Shown: in pieces, positions 53,509 to 62,339 of the stretch | Layout: each line of letters begins with the position of its first letter | Numbering within the stretch: the first letter of the stretch is position 1 | NCBI GenBank assembly: GCA_029255105.1 | Contig: JAQWWH010000060.1 | Span: 1 to 64,000, forward strand | Source of the DNA: Flavimaricola sp. | GTDB taxonomy: Bacteria > Pseudomonadota > Alphaproteobacteria > Rhodobacterales > Rhodobacteraceae | Direction of reading: 5' to 3' | Length of the DNA: 64,000 bases | Notes under the pieces: model-generated | What the model was told of the DNA's origin: nothing | The model's input: only the letters and a program-made list of their open reading frames with translations | Databases searched by the model: none | Position numbers and translations under genes: made by a program

Positions 53509-54312
53509 CTATGCGCCCTCCTGCCGGCCCATGATTTCCTCTTCCATATCCCAGATCATTCCGAGGATCTCTTCACGGGTCTTGGCAAAGTCGGGGTGTT
53601 TCTTGACCTCGCGCAGGTCTTGGCCGACGCCCATTTCGGCAAAGGGCAGTCGATATTCCTTGTGGATGCGGCCGGGTCGGGGGGCCATTACCAAAAGACG
53701 CTCGCCCAAAAGCAGCGCCTCTTCGACCGAATGGGTGATCAGGATGATCGTCTTGCCCGTCTCTTTCCACAGCTTCAGGACAAGGCCCTGCATCTTTTCG
53801 CGGGTCAGCGCGTCCAGCGCGCCCAAGGGTTCGTCCATCAGGATGACCTCGGGGTCATTGGCAAGGCAGCGGGCCAGTGCCACGCGCTGCTGCATGCCGC
53901 CGGACAATTCGTAAACAGCCTTTTCCTTGAAATCGCCAAGGCCAACGACATCCAGAAGATGGTCAACGATGCCTGCCTTTTCGGCCTTTGGCATCCCCTT
54001 CATTCGGGGACCAAAGCCCACGTTTTCGCGCACGCTCATCCATTCAAAAAGCGCGCCTTGCTGAAACACCATACCCCGTTCGGCACCGGGTCCGGTGACC
54101 CTCTTGCCGCCAAGGGAAATGGTGCCGTCGGTTGGTGCCAGAAATCCGGCGGCAATATTCAGAAGAGTCGTCTTGCCGCAGCCCGACGGGCCAAGAACGG
54201 ACAACAACTCGCCCTGTTTGAGGTCGATCGACACATCCTTGAGGGCTTGGACTGCGGTACCGTTGGGCAGATCAAATCGCATGGACAGCCGGTCGATCAC
54301 GAGGTTGCTCAT
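53509..54312 (-). CDS. tauB: Taurine ABC transporter ATP-binding protein
   Basis: A 267-residue SsuB/TauB-type ATPase: Walker A GPSGCGKTT, signature LSGGMQQRVALARCL, Walker B VILMDEPLGALD, switch His in THSVEEAL. It is encoded between tauA (94 bases upstream) and tauC (one base downstream) and powers taurine import. Confidence 0.93.
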   Translation of the reverse strand: MSNLVIDRLSMRFDLPNGTAVQALKDVSIDLKQGELLSVLGPSGCGKTTLLNIAAGFLAPTDGTISLGGKRVTGPGAERGMVFQQGALFEWMSVRENVGFGPRMKGMPKAEKAGIVDHLLDVVGLGDFKEKAVYELSGGMQQRVALARCLANDPEVILMDEPLGALDALTREKMQGLVLKLWKETGKTIILITHSVEEALLLGERLLVMAPRPGRIHKEYRLPFAEMGVGQDLREVKKHPDFAKTREEILGMIWDMEEEIMGRQEGA

Positions 54313-54406
54313 GGAGAGGCTCCTGTGCGGGTCGTTTCAGTCAATGCAGAGCCATGGCTGCCGCATCGGGACGAAAGGGGGGCACATTTCGCGCCCCCCT
54401 GCCGCA

Positions 54407-55417
54407 TTACATAGCCGAAGCCGCAGCGAGCGGACCCGTGTCGATGTTGCCCTCATAGGTGCCCAATGCAGAGGGGATAGACCCTGCCTCGACGAACACA
54501 CCAGCGACACCCAGCATGAAATTCTGGGCCGCACCGCCAAGCCACTTGGCGCTCAGCTGCTCTTCCACACTGGGGAAGACAAAGGTTGCCATGGTCTCAG
54601 CCGTTGCCTCGACGTCCATACCGGCGTCCTGAGCGATGACGGGAAGCATTTCCTCAACCATCGAGCCATCGTTCCAGCCGGCGTTCATCTCGGCGGTCAC
54701 AGCCAGGAAGGCTTCGACCATCTCGGGGTTTTCGGCGACAAAACTTGCGGGGGCAGAGGTCACGTCAAAGACGAGGATGCCCAGTTCTTCCTTTTCAGCG
54801 CCGGTCAGAAGCACGTTGCCGAACTCGACCGCGCGACGCAGCGAGCCGCCCCAGCCGCAGAACATGTCAACGGCACCCTGACCAAAGGCAGCCGCACCAT
54901 CCGGCGGTGCCATATCAACGATGTCCAGGCTGGCGAGGTCTACGCCAAAGTGGTCCATCTGCCGCAGGAAGCCATAGTGTGCGGCTGTCCCGAGCGGCAC
55001 AGCAACCTTCTTGCCCGCAATCTCGCCGGCGTTGGTCTGGTCGATTTCCAGCACACTCGCCACAACGCAGTTGTCGTTGTCGGCGTAGGACACGGCGACA
55101 TCGAGAGTTACGAGGTCCTGTCCGGCGCTGGTGGCCACGACGAAGGGCGGAACGCCCTGGCTGACGGCGATCTGCACGTCGCCCGAGGCCATCGCGGCGC
55201 TCATCGCGGTGCCGGTGTCAAAGGCGACCCAGTTGATCGGGACGCCCAGCGCCTCTTCGTAGGTGCCCATGACCTTGGCGTATTGGAACGGCATCGGCCA
55301 CTCGAGGAAGTAGGCCACGGTAATACCATCAGAATGACCCGCCGCCATTGCAGCCTGAGCCCCACTAAGCAGGGCGAGGCCTGCGGCAGCACCCGTCATG
55401 TATGTTTTGAGTTTCAT
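54407..55417 (-). CDS. tauA: Taurine-binding periplasmic protein
   Basis: A 336-residue binding protein with a signal peptide (MKLKTYMTGAAAGLALLSGA, cleaved near AMAAG). The mature start DGITVAYFLEWPMPFQYAK and later VAFDTGTAMSAAMASGDVQIA match the TauA/SsuA-type family. GGGAG precedes the start. It is divergent from tpa and shares a 498-base control region with it. Confidence 0.92.
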   Translation of the reverse strand: MKLKTYMTGAAAGLALLSGAQAAMAAGHSDGITVAYFLEWPMPFQYAKVMGTYEEALGVPINWVAFDTGTAMSAAMASGDVQIAVSQGVPPFVVATSAGQDLVTLDVAVSYADNDNCVVASVLEIDQTNAGEIAGKKVAVPLGTAAHYGFLRQMDHFGVDLASLDIVDMAPPDGAAAFGQGAVDMFCGWGGSLRRAVEFGNVLLTGAEKEELGILVFDVTSAPASFVAENPEMVEAFLAVTAEMNAGWNDGSMVEEMLPVIAQDAGMDVEATAETMATFVFPSVEEQLSAKWLGGAAQNFMLGVAGVFVEAGSIPSALGTYEGNIDTGPLAAASAM

Positions 55418-55915
55418 AGTTGGTCGTCTCCCAAGTTGCTGGCCTTAAGGCCTTTCGTTCGGTCCAGGTTTCGTCCTGACACCCCTTTTGCTTTGGCAGA
55501 GGGCAGAACCGCCGTTTGCCACCGCAGTAATGGATCACGGATCAGACAGGTCGCACAGCCCCCCATCTCCGAAACCCACATTCGGAAAAGCCAAAACGAC
55601 GGATTGCCCGTCTTTTGCGCTATTGTTCACAGCCAAGGCAGTGGCCGGGCATGCGTCAATCATGTCGTGGCCTCGGTAACCTTGACCAACATGGCCCGCT
55701 ACCAGTGACGGACACTCAGGAAAGCCATTTTTACCAATCTGTTACACTTTGGACAGCGTCGCAAGTAGGCGCTGGCCGCATCAATTTGGACCTATTCACA
55801 GCTGGCATCTGGCCCTATTGAAGCTGCCAGAGGCGTAGGCACAGTGCTTAGGACGACGGCAGCTGGCGAACAGGATTCGACCAGGCTTCGTTTGCTGTTT
55901 TTCTGGAGATCACCA
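55418..55915. promoter_or_regulatory. tauA-tpa divergent control region
   Basis: 498 bases without a convincing gene. Near tpa it holds two direct repeats, TTGGACCTATT (55786-55796) and CTGGCCCTATT (55809-55819), 23 bases apart start to start. A CTGGCCTTAA sequence at 55439-55448 lies just before tauA and resembles the published Rhodobacter TauR box (CTGGACTTAA). Promoter hexamers are not clear. Confidence 0.6.
55786..55819 (+). promoter_or_regulatory. Probable TauR operator before tpa
   Basis: Direct repeats TTGGACCTATT and CTGGCCCTATT with start-to-start spacing of 23 bases, about 97 bases before the tpa start. The same pair with the same spacing precedes xsc (59610-59643). They resemble the direct-repeat TauR boxes reported for Rhodobacter capsulatus. 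Confidence 0.7.
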
Positions 55916-57292
55916 ATGGACCTGATGCAAAACGACCCTCGCACTGTCATCGAGGCTGACCGCGCCCACGTTTGGCACCATTTGGTGCAGCACAAGCCGT
56001 TTGAGGCAATTGATCCGCAGATCATCGTCGAAGGTAAAGGCCTTCGGGTCTGGGACATCACCGGCAAAGAGCATGTGGATGCGGTTTCAGGGGCCGTCTG
56101 GACCGTCAACGTCGGCTATGGCCGCGAAAGCATCGCCAATGCCGTGCGCGACCAACTGGTCAAGATGTGCTATTTCGCGGGCGCAAAGGGCACCATCCCC
56201 GGCGCTCAATTCGCCAAGCGCCTGACCGAAAAGATGCCGGGCCTGAGCCGGGTGTACTACGCAAACTCCGGTTCGGAGGCCAATGAAAAGGCCTTCAAGA
56301 TGGTCCGCCAGATCAGCCACAAGCATTACGGCGGCAAGAAGAACAAGATCCTCTACCGCGACCGCGATTACCACGGCACCACCATCGCCTGTCTGTCCGC
56401 CGGTGGTCAGCAAGAGCGCAATGCCCAATACGGGCCGTTCACGCCCGGGTTTGTCGCGGTGCCGCATTGCCTTGAATATCGCGCCCAATGGGAAGGCGAG
56501 GATTACGGGATCAAGGCTGCAGAGGCGATCGAAGAGGTCATCCTGCGCGAAGGCCCCGAGACCATCGGTGCCCTCTGCCTTGAACCCATCACAGCCGGTG
56601 GCGGCATCATCGTGCCGCCCCAGGGCTATTGGGAAAAGGTGCAGGAGATCTGCCGCAAGTACGACATCCTGCTGCACATCGACGAGGTGGTCTGCGGTCT
56701 GGGCCGCACGGGCACCTGGTTTGGTTACCAGCAGTTCGGCATTCAGCCCGACATCGTGACAATGGCCAAAGGCGTCGCCTCTGGCTATGCGGCCATTTCG
56801 TGCTGTGTGACCACTGACGCGGTGTTCGAGATGTTCAAGGACGACACCGATCACCTTGGCTATTTCCGCGACATCTCGACCTTTGGGGGCTGCACCGCTG
56901 GCCCGACCGCCGCGCTTGAGAACATGCGCATCATCGAGGACGAGGATCTTTGCGGCAACTCAACCCGCATGGGTGCCTACTTTGGAGAAAAGCTGGAGGC
57001 GCTGATGGAAAAGCGTCAGATCGTCGGCGACGTCCGTGGTATGGGCCTGTTCCGGGGCGCCGAACTGGTGCTTGACCGCGCCAGCAAGGAGCCGGTCCCG
57101 GAAAAGCAGGTGATGGCCGTCGTTGCCGACTGCATGAAGCAGGGTGTCATCATCGGGGCGACCAACCGGTCGGTCCCCGGCTTTAACAATACCCTGCTTT
57201 TCGCCCCGGCCCTGATCGCCACCAAGGATGACCTTGATGAGGTCATGACGGCCGTCGACGGTGCCATTGGCCGGGTCTTCTACGGCGAATAA
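55916..57292 (+). CDS. tpa: Taurine:pyruvate aminotransferase
   Basis: A 458-residue class III PLP aminotransferase that converts taurine and pyruvate to sulfoacetaldehyde and alanine. Seen: YYANSGSEANEKAFKM, the YHGTT motif, HIDEVVCGLGRTG with the PLP Asp, and the PLP lysine in TMAKGVASGYA. The start at 55916 has GGAG upstream. It is first in the tpa-GNAT-tauR run and feeds Xsc. Identification as Tpa rather than another class III enzyme rests on the tau context and overall similarity. Confidence 0.93.
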   Translation: MDLMQNDPRTVIEADRAHVWHHLVQHKPFEAIDPQIIVEGKGLRVWDITGKEHVDAVSGAVWTVNVGYGRESIANAVRDQLVKMCYFAGAKGTIPGAQFAKRLTEKMPGLSRVYYANSGSEANEKAFKMVRQISHKHYGGKKNKILYRDRDYHGTTIACLSAGGQQERNAQYGPFTPGFVAVPHCLEYRAQWEGEDYGIKAAEAIEEVILREGPETIGALCLEPITAGGGIIVPPQGYWEKVQEICRKYDILLHIDEVVCGLGRTGTWFGYQQFGIQPDIVTMAKGVASGYAAISCCVTTDAVFEMFKDDTDHLGYFRDISTFGGCTAGPTAALENMRIIEDEDLCGNSTRMGAYFGEKLEALMEKRQIVGDVRGMGLFRGAELVLDRASKEPVPEKQVMAVVADCMKQGVIIGATNRSVPGFNNTLLFAPALIATKDDLDEVMTAVDGAIGRVFYGE

Positions 57293-57337
57293 CGCCTGTG
57301 GGGGGTCCAAGCCGCCCCCCAAAAAGGACAGACATCC

Positions 57338-58042
57338 ATGACAGCACTCAACGCCCTTGGTCAGCCCATAGGGGCACCGCTTGACGTGGAGCTTCCCCGA
57401 CCTGTCCCGCCACGTTCGGCAATGGCGGGGCGGTTCTGTTCCCTCACTCCCTTCGACATCCAGACCGATATACACCCGCTGTTCGAAGCGTTTTCCGCCG
57501 ACTCAGAAGACCGGATCTGGACGTACCTGCCCTACGGACCTTTTGCCTCGGTCCAGGCCCTGAGGGATTGGGCCGAAAGAACCTGCCGGGGCAGCGATCC
57601 GATGTTTCACACGATCCGGGACGTTGCGGGCCATCCGGTCGGGCTAGCCAGCTATCTGCGCATCGACCCCGGCAACGGCTCTATCGAGGTCGGCCACATC
57701 AACTTTGCCCCGGCCCTGCAAAGGACGCCCGCCGCGACCGAGGCGATGTTTCTGATGATGTCCCGGGTCTTCGACACCTTGGGCTACCGCCGATACGAAT
57801 GGAAATGCGACAGCCTGAACGCAGGCTCGGTCCGGGCGGCCACCCGGCTTGGGTTTCAATACGAAGGAACCTTCCGGCAGGCGACCCAATACAAGGGACG
57901 CAATCGGGACACGGCATGGTTTTCGATCATCGACAAGGACTGGCCCGCCGTGAAGGCCGCCTTCGTCGCATGGTTGGACCCATCGAACTTTGATGCGGAC
58001 GGACAGCAGCGCCAACGGCTGGGCGTGTCGAAAGTTGCCTAG
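57338..58042 (+). CDS. GNAT N-acetyltransferase (RimJ/RimL-like)
   Basis: A 234-residue GNAT protein. The acetyl-CoA region is ASYLRIDPGNGSIEVGHINFAP and the C-terminal YEWKCDSLNAGSVRAATRLGFQYEGTFRQ segment is typical of the RimJ/RimL group. It lies between tpa and tauR on the same strand, so it is probably cotranscribed, though its role in taurine metabolism is unclear; it could acetylate a small amine or be a passenger. Confidence 0.82.
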   Translation: MTALNALGQPIGAPLDVELPRPVPPRSAMAGRFCSLTPFDIQTDIHPLFEAFSADSEDRIWTYLPYGPFASVQALRDWAERTCRGSDPMFHTIRDVAGHPVGLASYLRIDPGNGSIEVGHINFAPALQRTPAATEAMFLMMSRVFDTLGYRRYEWKCDSLNAGSVRAATRLGFQYEGTFRQATQYKGRNRDTAWFSIIDKDWPAVKAAFVAWLDPSNFDADGQQRQRLGVSKVA

Positions 58043-58066
58043 GAAACCACCGGGCTTGCCCCCTGA

Positions 58067-58098
58067 AGGACATAAGTCCAATCTGCGCAGGACATAGC
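58067..58098 (+). promoter_or_regulatory. Repeat pair before tauR
   Basis: AGGACATAAG and AGGACATAGC, 22 bases apart, in the 72-base gap before tauR. They share GGAC-x-TA with the TauR-like boxes upstream of tpa but match less well, so autoregulation is only a possibility. Confidence 0.35.
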
Positions 58099-58114
58099 GC
58101 CAGAGCCGGACCCG

Positions 58115-59572
58115 ATGATCCCCGCCGAATCCTTTTTCCTTGATGCCACCGAAGGGACGCTTCAGTCCCGGATCCAGCAAATGGTGGCGCAAGGCATCCT
58201 GTCCGGCCGTTTTCGCCCGGCCGAACGGCTGCCCTCATCCCGGGCGCTGGCACGTCATCTTGGGGTCAGCCGGATCACGGTAACGCTGGCCTATACGGAA
58301 CTGGTCGCCGACGACTACCTGACCGCCAAGGGGCGGTCGGGCTACTACGTCAGCCAGAATGCACCGGAACCGCCCGCCTTTGCCCCGCAAAGCCCGGCCC
58401 TGACAACGGTAGACTGGGACCGCCGACTGGGGCCGGACATCCCATCGCTTGGACTGACCAAGCCAAGAGACTGGGCGCGCTACCGCTACAACTTTATCTA
58501 CGGGCAACCGGATGCCAGCCTGTTTGACGCAGCCAATTGGCGGCTTTGCGCCTTGCAGGCGTTGGGCAAGAAGGACTTTGAAAGCCTGACGGCGGACAAG
58601 TTCGATCAAGACGACCCCTTGTTGATCGACTTTATCATCCGTCAGACCCTGCCCCGCCGGGGTATCCTTGCTGGTCCCGACGAGGTGCTTCTGACGCTGG
58701 GGGCACAGAACGCCCTCTGGCTGACAGCTCAGTTATTGCTTGGGCCGGGAAAGCGGGCGGTGGTTGAGGACCCTTGCTACCCCTCATTGCGTTCCATCGT
58801 GACAACGACGCAGGCCGAGGTGACGCCCGTCACCGTCGACCGGGACGGGCTGCCCCCGGATATCATACCGACCACGACGGATGTGGTCTTTACCACCCCG
58901 TCCCACCAATGCCCGACAACAGCCACCATGCCCCTGTCCCGGCGCAAGGCGATCCTCGCGCTGGCCGAAGAGCATGACATGCTGATCGTAGAGGATGACT
59001 ACGAGTTCGAGATGTCGTTCCTCAAGCCACCTTCCCCCGCGCTCAAGTCCCTCGACAGGACGGGGCGGGTGATCCATGTGGGATCGTTCTCAAAGTCGAT
59101 CTTTCCGGGGTTGCGGCTGGGCTACATGGTGGGCCCGGCCCCCTTCATCGCCCGGGCGCGGGCCCTGCGGGCAGCTGTCCTGCGCCATCCCCCGGGACAT
59201 ATCCAAAGGACGACCGCCTACTTCCTGTCGCTTGGCCACTACGACGCCCTGATCCGACGGACCAGCAGGGCCTACGCCGAACGCCGCAAAGTCATGGACG
59301 CAGCGCTCGCGGCAGAGGGGCTGACGGTTGCTGGGGCAGGCACCTCAGGCGGGTCATCCATCTGGCTGCGGGCGGAGGGGAGAGACACCGGCACGCTTGC
59401 CGCACGGCTGCAAGAGAAGGGTGTGCTGATCGAACCGGGCGCACCCTTCTTTGCCACTGCCACAGGCGCCTTGTCCCAGGGTGGTCCAGCGACCGAATTC
59501 TACAGGCTCGCCTATTCCTCGATCCCCGTAGGACGGATCGGTGACGGGGTGGCACTGGTGGCGCAGGGATAG
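58115..59572 (+). CDS. tauR: MocR-type taurine regulator TauR
   Basis: A 485-residue MocR protein: an N-terminal GntR-like winged helix (LPSSRALARHLGVSRITVTLAYTELVADDYL) fused to a type-I aminotransferase-like domain. PLP-site elements are TTPSHQCPTTATMPLSRR, EDDYEFE, and the PLP lysine in HVGSFSKSIFPGLRLGY. TauR activates taurine genes in Rhodobacter/Rhodococcus-type systems; adjacency to tpa and xsc supports this name over related PdxR/GabR. Confidence 0.9.
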   Translation: MIPAESFFLDATEGTLQSRIQQMVAQGILSGRFRPAERLPSSRALARHLGVSRITVTLAYTELVADDYLTAKGRSGYYVSQNAPEPPAFAPQSPALTTVDWDRRLGPDIPSLGLTKPRDWARYRYNFIYGQPDASLFDAANWRLCALQALGKKDFESLTADKFDQDDPLLIDFIIRQTLPRRGILAGPDEVLLTLGAQNALWLTAQLLLGPGKRAVVEDPCYPSLRSIVTTTQAEVTPVTVDRDGLPPDIIPTTTDVVFTTPSHQCPTTATMPLSRRKAILALAEEHDMLIVEDDYEFEMSFLKPPSPALKSLDRTGRVIHVGSFSKSIFPGLRLGYMVGPAPFIARARALRAAVLRHPPGHIQRTTAYFLSLGHYDALIRRTSRAYAERRKVMDAALAAEGLTVAGAGTSGGSSIWLRAEGRDTGTLAARLQEKGVLIEPGAPFFATATGALSQGGPATEFYRLAYSSIPVGRIGDGVALVAQG

Positions 59573-59609
59573 CACCACGCCCATAGCCACGAGGCGCAGG
59601 CACACCACC

Positions 59610-59643
59610 TTGGCCCTATCCACCACCCTCAACTGGCCCTATC
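59610..59643 (+). promoter_or_regulatory. Probable TauR operator before xsc
   Basis: TTGGCCCTATC (59610-59620) and CTGGCCCTATC (59633-59643), 23 bases start to start, 55-88 bases before xsc. Spacing and sequence match the pair before tpa, which makes coincidence unlikely. Confidence 0.7.
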
Positions 59644-59697
59644 CCGGCCCTCCCCACCGCGCCATACCCATCCGGTAGCCCATCCGGAGGACCCCCC

Positions 59698-61467
59698 ATG
59701 CGCATGACCACAGAAGAAGCCTTTGTAAAAACGCTCCAGCGTCACGGGATCGGCCATGCCTTTGGCATCATCGGGTCGGCCTTCATGCCCATCTCGGACC
59801 TCTTTCCCCAGGCCGGGATCACCTTCTGGGACTGCGCCCACGAAGGGTCTGGCGGGATGATGGCGGACGGCTATACCCGCGCCACCGGCAAGATGAGCAT
59901 GATGATCGCCCAGAATGGCCCGGGTATCACGAATTTTGTCACCGCAGTTAAGACCGCTTACTGGAACCACACGCCACTTCTTCTTGTCACGCCGCAGGCC
60001 GCCAACAAGACCATCGGCATGGGTGGCTTTCAGGAGGTTGAGCAGATGGCCCTGTTCAAGGACATGGTCGCCTATCAGGAAGAGGTCCGCGACCCGTCGC
60101 GCGTGGCAGAGGTGCTGAACCGGGTCATCCTGCAGGCCAAGCGCGCCTCGGCCCCTGCCCAGATCAACATGCCGCGCGACTTCTGGACCCAGGTCATCGA
60201 CATCGACCTGCCCGAAATGGTGGAGTTTGAGCGGCCCGCCGGTGGCGACACGGCCATAGCCGAGGCCGCTGCCCTTCTGAGCACGGCAAAGTTCCCCGTC
60301 ATCCTGAACGGCGCTGGCGTCGTTCTGGCCGGTGCGATCCCTGCGTCAATGGCATTGGCAGAGCGGCTCGATGCGCCGGTCTGCGTCGGCTATCAGCACA
60401 ACGACGCGTTCCCCGGCTCTCACCCGCTGTTCGCAGGCCCCTTAGGCTACAACGGGTCCAAAGCCGGGATGGAGCTGATCAAGCAGGCTGATGTCGTGCT
60501 TTGCCTTGGCACCCGGCTGAACCCGTTTTCCACCCTGCCCGGCTATGGGCTGGACTACTGGCCCAAGGACGCCCGGATCATTCAGGTCGACATCAACCCG
60601 GACCGGATCGGCCTGACAAAAAGGGTCAGCGTCGGAATCGTCGGCGACGCCAAGAAGGTGGCGACAGCGATCCTCGCAAACCTCGCCGATGCGGCAGGCG
60701 ACATGGACCGGGCCGCCCGCAAGGCGACAATCGCCCAGACCAAATCCCAATGGGCCCAACAGCTGTCCTCCATGGACCACGAAGAGGATGACCCGGGCAC
60801 CAGCTGGAACCAGCGGGCACGCGACCAAAAGCCCGACTGGATGTCGCCCCGCATGGCCTGGAGGGCGATCCAGAGCGCCCTGCCGAAAGAGGCGATCATC
60901 TCGTCCGACATCGGCAACAACTGCGCCATCGGCAATGCCTATCCCAGCTTTGAAGAGGGGCGAAAGTACCTTGCGCCCGGCCTCTTTGGCCCCTGCGGCT
61001 ACGGCCTGCCCTCGATCGTGGGGGCAAAGATCGGCTGCCCCGATACACCTGTTGTCGGCTTCGCCGGGGACGGCGCGTTCGGCATCGCTGTGACAGAGTT
61101 GACGGCCATCGGTCGGCCCGAATGGCCCGCAATCACCATGGTCGTGTTCCGCAACTACCAGTGGGGGGCGGAAAAGCGGAACTCGACCCTTTGGTATGAC
61201 GACAACTTCGTCGGCACCGAACTGGACGAAGGGGTCAGCTACGCAGGCATCGCCCGGGCCTGCGGACTGCAGGGCGTGCATTCCAGGACGATGGAAGAGC
61301 TGACCGCCGCCCTCAGCACGGCCATCACCGATCAGATGAAGCACGGCAAGACCACGCTGATCGAAGCCCTGATCAACCAGGAGCTTGGTGAGCCCTTCCG
61401 CAGGGACGCGATGAAAAAGCCTGTCGCCGTCGCCGGGATCGATATCGCCGACATGGCGGCCCAATAG
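59698..61467 (+). CDS. xsc: Sulfoacetaldehyde acetyltransferase
   Basis: A 589-residue ThDP enzyme that cleaves sulfoacetaldehyde with phosphate to acetyl phosphate and sulfite, the desulfonation step of taurine breakdown. Seen: the N-terminal ThDP-binding half (GSAFMPISDLFP, CAHEGSGGMMADGYTR with the catalytic Glu) and the C-terminal ThDP motif region GFAGDGAFGIAVTELTAIGRPEWPAITMVVFRN. Length (~590) and the N-terminus MRMTTEEAFVKTLQRHGI are typical of Xsc. It starts a second tau transcription unit with a likely TauR site upstream. Confidence 0.97.
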   Translation: MRMTTEEAFVKTLQRHGIGHAFGIIGSAFMPISDLFPQAGITFWDCAHEGSGGMMADGYTRATGKMSMMIAQNGPGITNFVTAVKTAYWNHTPLLLVTPQAANKTIGMGGFQEVEQMALFKDMVAYQEEVRDPSRVAEVLNRVILQAKRASAPAQINMPRDFWTQVIDIDLPEMVEFERPAGGDTAIAEAAALLSTAKFPVILNGAGVVLAGAIPASMALAERLDAPVCVGYQHNDAFPGSHPLFAGPLGYNGSKAGMELIKQADVVLCLGTRLNPFSTLPGYGLDYWPKDARIIQVDINPDRIGLTKRVSVGIVGDAKKVATAILANLADAAGDMDRAARKATIAQTKSQWAQQLSSMDHEEDDPGTSWNQRARDQKPDWMSPRMAWRAIQSALPKEAIISSDIGNNCAIGNAYPSFEEGRKYLAPGLFGPCGYGLPSIVGAKIGCPDTPVVGFAGDGAFGIAVTELTAIGRPEWPAITMVVFRNYQWGAEKRNSTLWYDDNFVGTELDEGVSYAGIARACGLQGVHSRTMEELTAALSTAITDQMKHGKTTLIEALINQELGEPFRRDAMKKPVAVAGIDIADMAAQ

Positions 61468-61522
61468 GGCCGGCATGGGGTGCCGATGCAAAACGGGCAC
61501 CAGACAATGACAGCAGGGCGCA

Positions 61523-62263
61523 ATGCCGTTTGACCTCGGCCTCGGGGCCAGCCTCTGGATGGCCGTCGCGATCTTTGGGGCCTCCTGGGTGCGGGGATAT
61601 GCGGGCTTTGGCTTTGCCGCACTGGTGGTGTCGTCCGCAGGTCTGGTGACCAGCCCTCTCTACTTCGTTCCGGTGGTTGTTCTGGCCGACATGATCCTGA
61701 CCGCCCAACAGGCGCGGGGGATATGGGCAGATATCGCCTGGCGACGGGTCATGACGCTTTTCGGGGGCGCGCTGATCGGCGTGCCCATCGGGGTCGTCGC
61801 ACTGTCAAGCCTTGGGATCGATACCACGCGGGCGATCATCTCGGTCTTCGTGCTCTTGATGTGCGGCCTGCTCTGGGCCGGGTGGAGCTTTCGTCAAAGC
61901 AAGGGGGACGTCGCCCATCTGGGGGTGGGCGTCATCTCCGGTCTTGCCAACGGGGCAGCCGTTGGCGGATTGCCCGTCGCCGTCTTCTTCTCGGCCCAGC
62001 CGATAGCGGCCCGGACTTTCCGGGCTACTGTGATCGCCTATTTCACCCTTCTGGACATCTGGACCATCCCGAACTTCTGGCGGGCCGGACTGATAACGCA
62101 GGATACACTGGTCGCCACCGCCATCAGCCTGCCGCTCATGTCGCTTGGCGTCTGGCTTGGCACCCGTCGGTTTGTCGCAACCGGCCCAAGCAATTTTCGC
62201 CGGTTCGCCATCCTGCTCTTGGCGACACTCGCGACATTCGGGCTGTTAAAGTCGGTGCTATGA
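61523..62263 (+). CDS. tauE: TauE/SafE family exporter (probable sulfite exporter)
   Basis: A 246-residue membrane protein of the TauE/SafE family with about eight hydrophobic segments, an N-terminal VRGYAGFGFAALVV motif repeated loosely in the second half (LANGAAVGGLPVAVFF). Located 55 bases after xsc, it most likely exports sulfite released by Xsc; the substrate is inferred. It is close to the usual family length of ~250. Confidence 0.88.
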   Translation: MPFDLGLGASLWMAVAIFGASWVRGYAGFGFAALVVSSAGLVTSPLYFVPVVVLADMILTAQQARGIWADIAWRRVMTLFGGALIGVPIGVVALSSLGIDTTRAIISVFVLLMCGLLWAGWSFRQSKGDVAHLGVGVISGLANGAAVGGLPVAVFFSAQPIAARTFRATVIAYFTLLDIWTIPNFWRAGLITQDTLVATAISLPLMSLGVWLGTRRFVATGPSNFRRFAILLLATLATFGLLKSVL

Positions 62264-62339
62264 TCCGCCAATCTCTTCCATTGGTCTGGCCCGACGGGCC
62301 CGCTGCCGCTAGGCTCGGCGCGATACGACAGGAGGCAAC

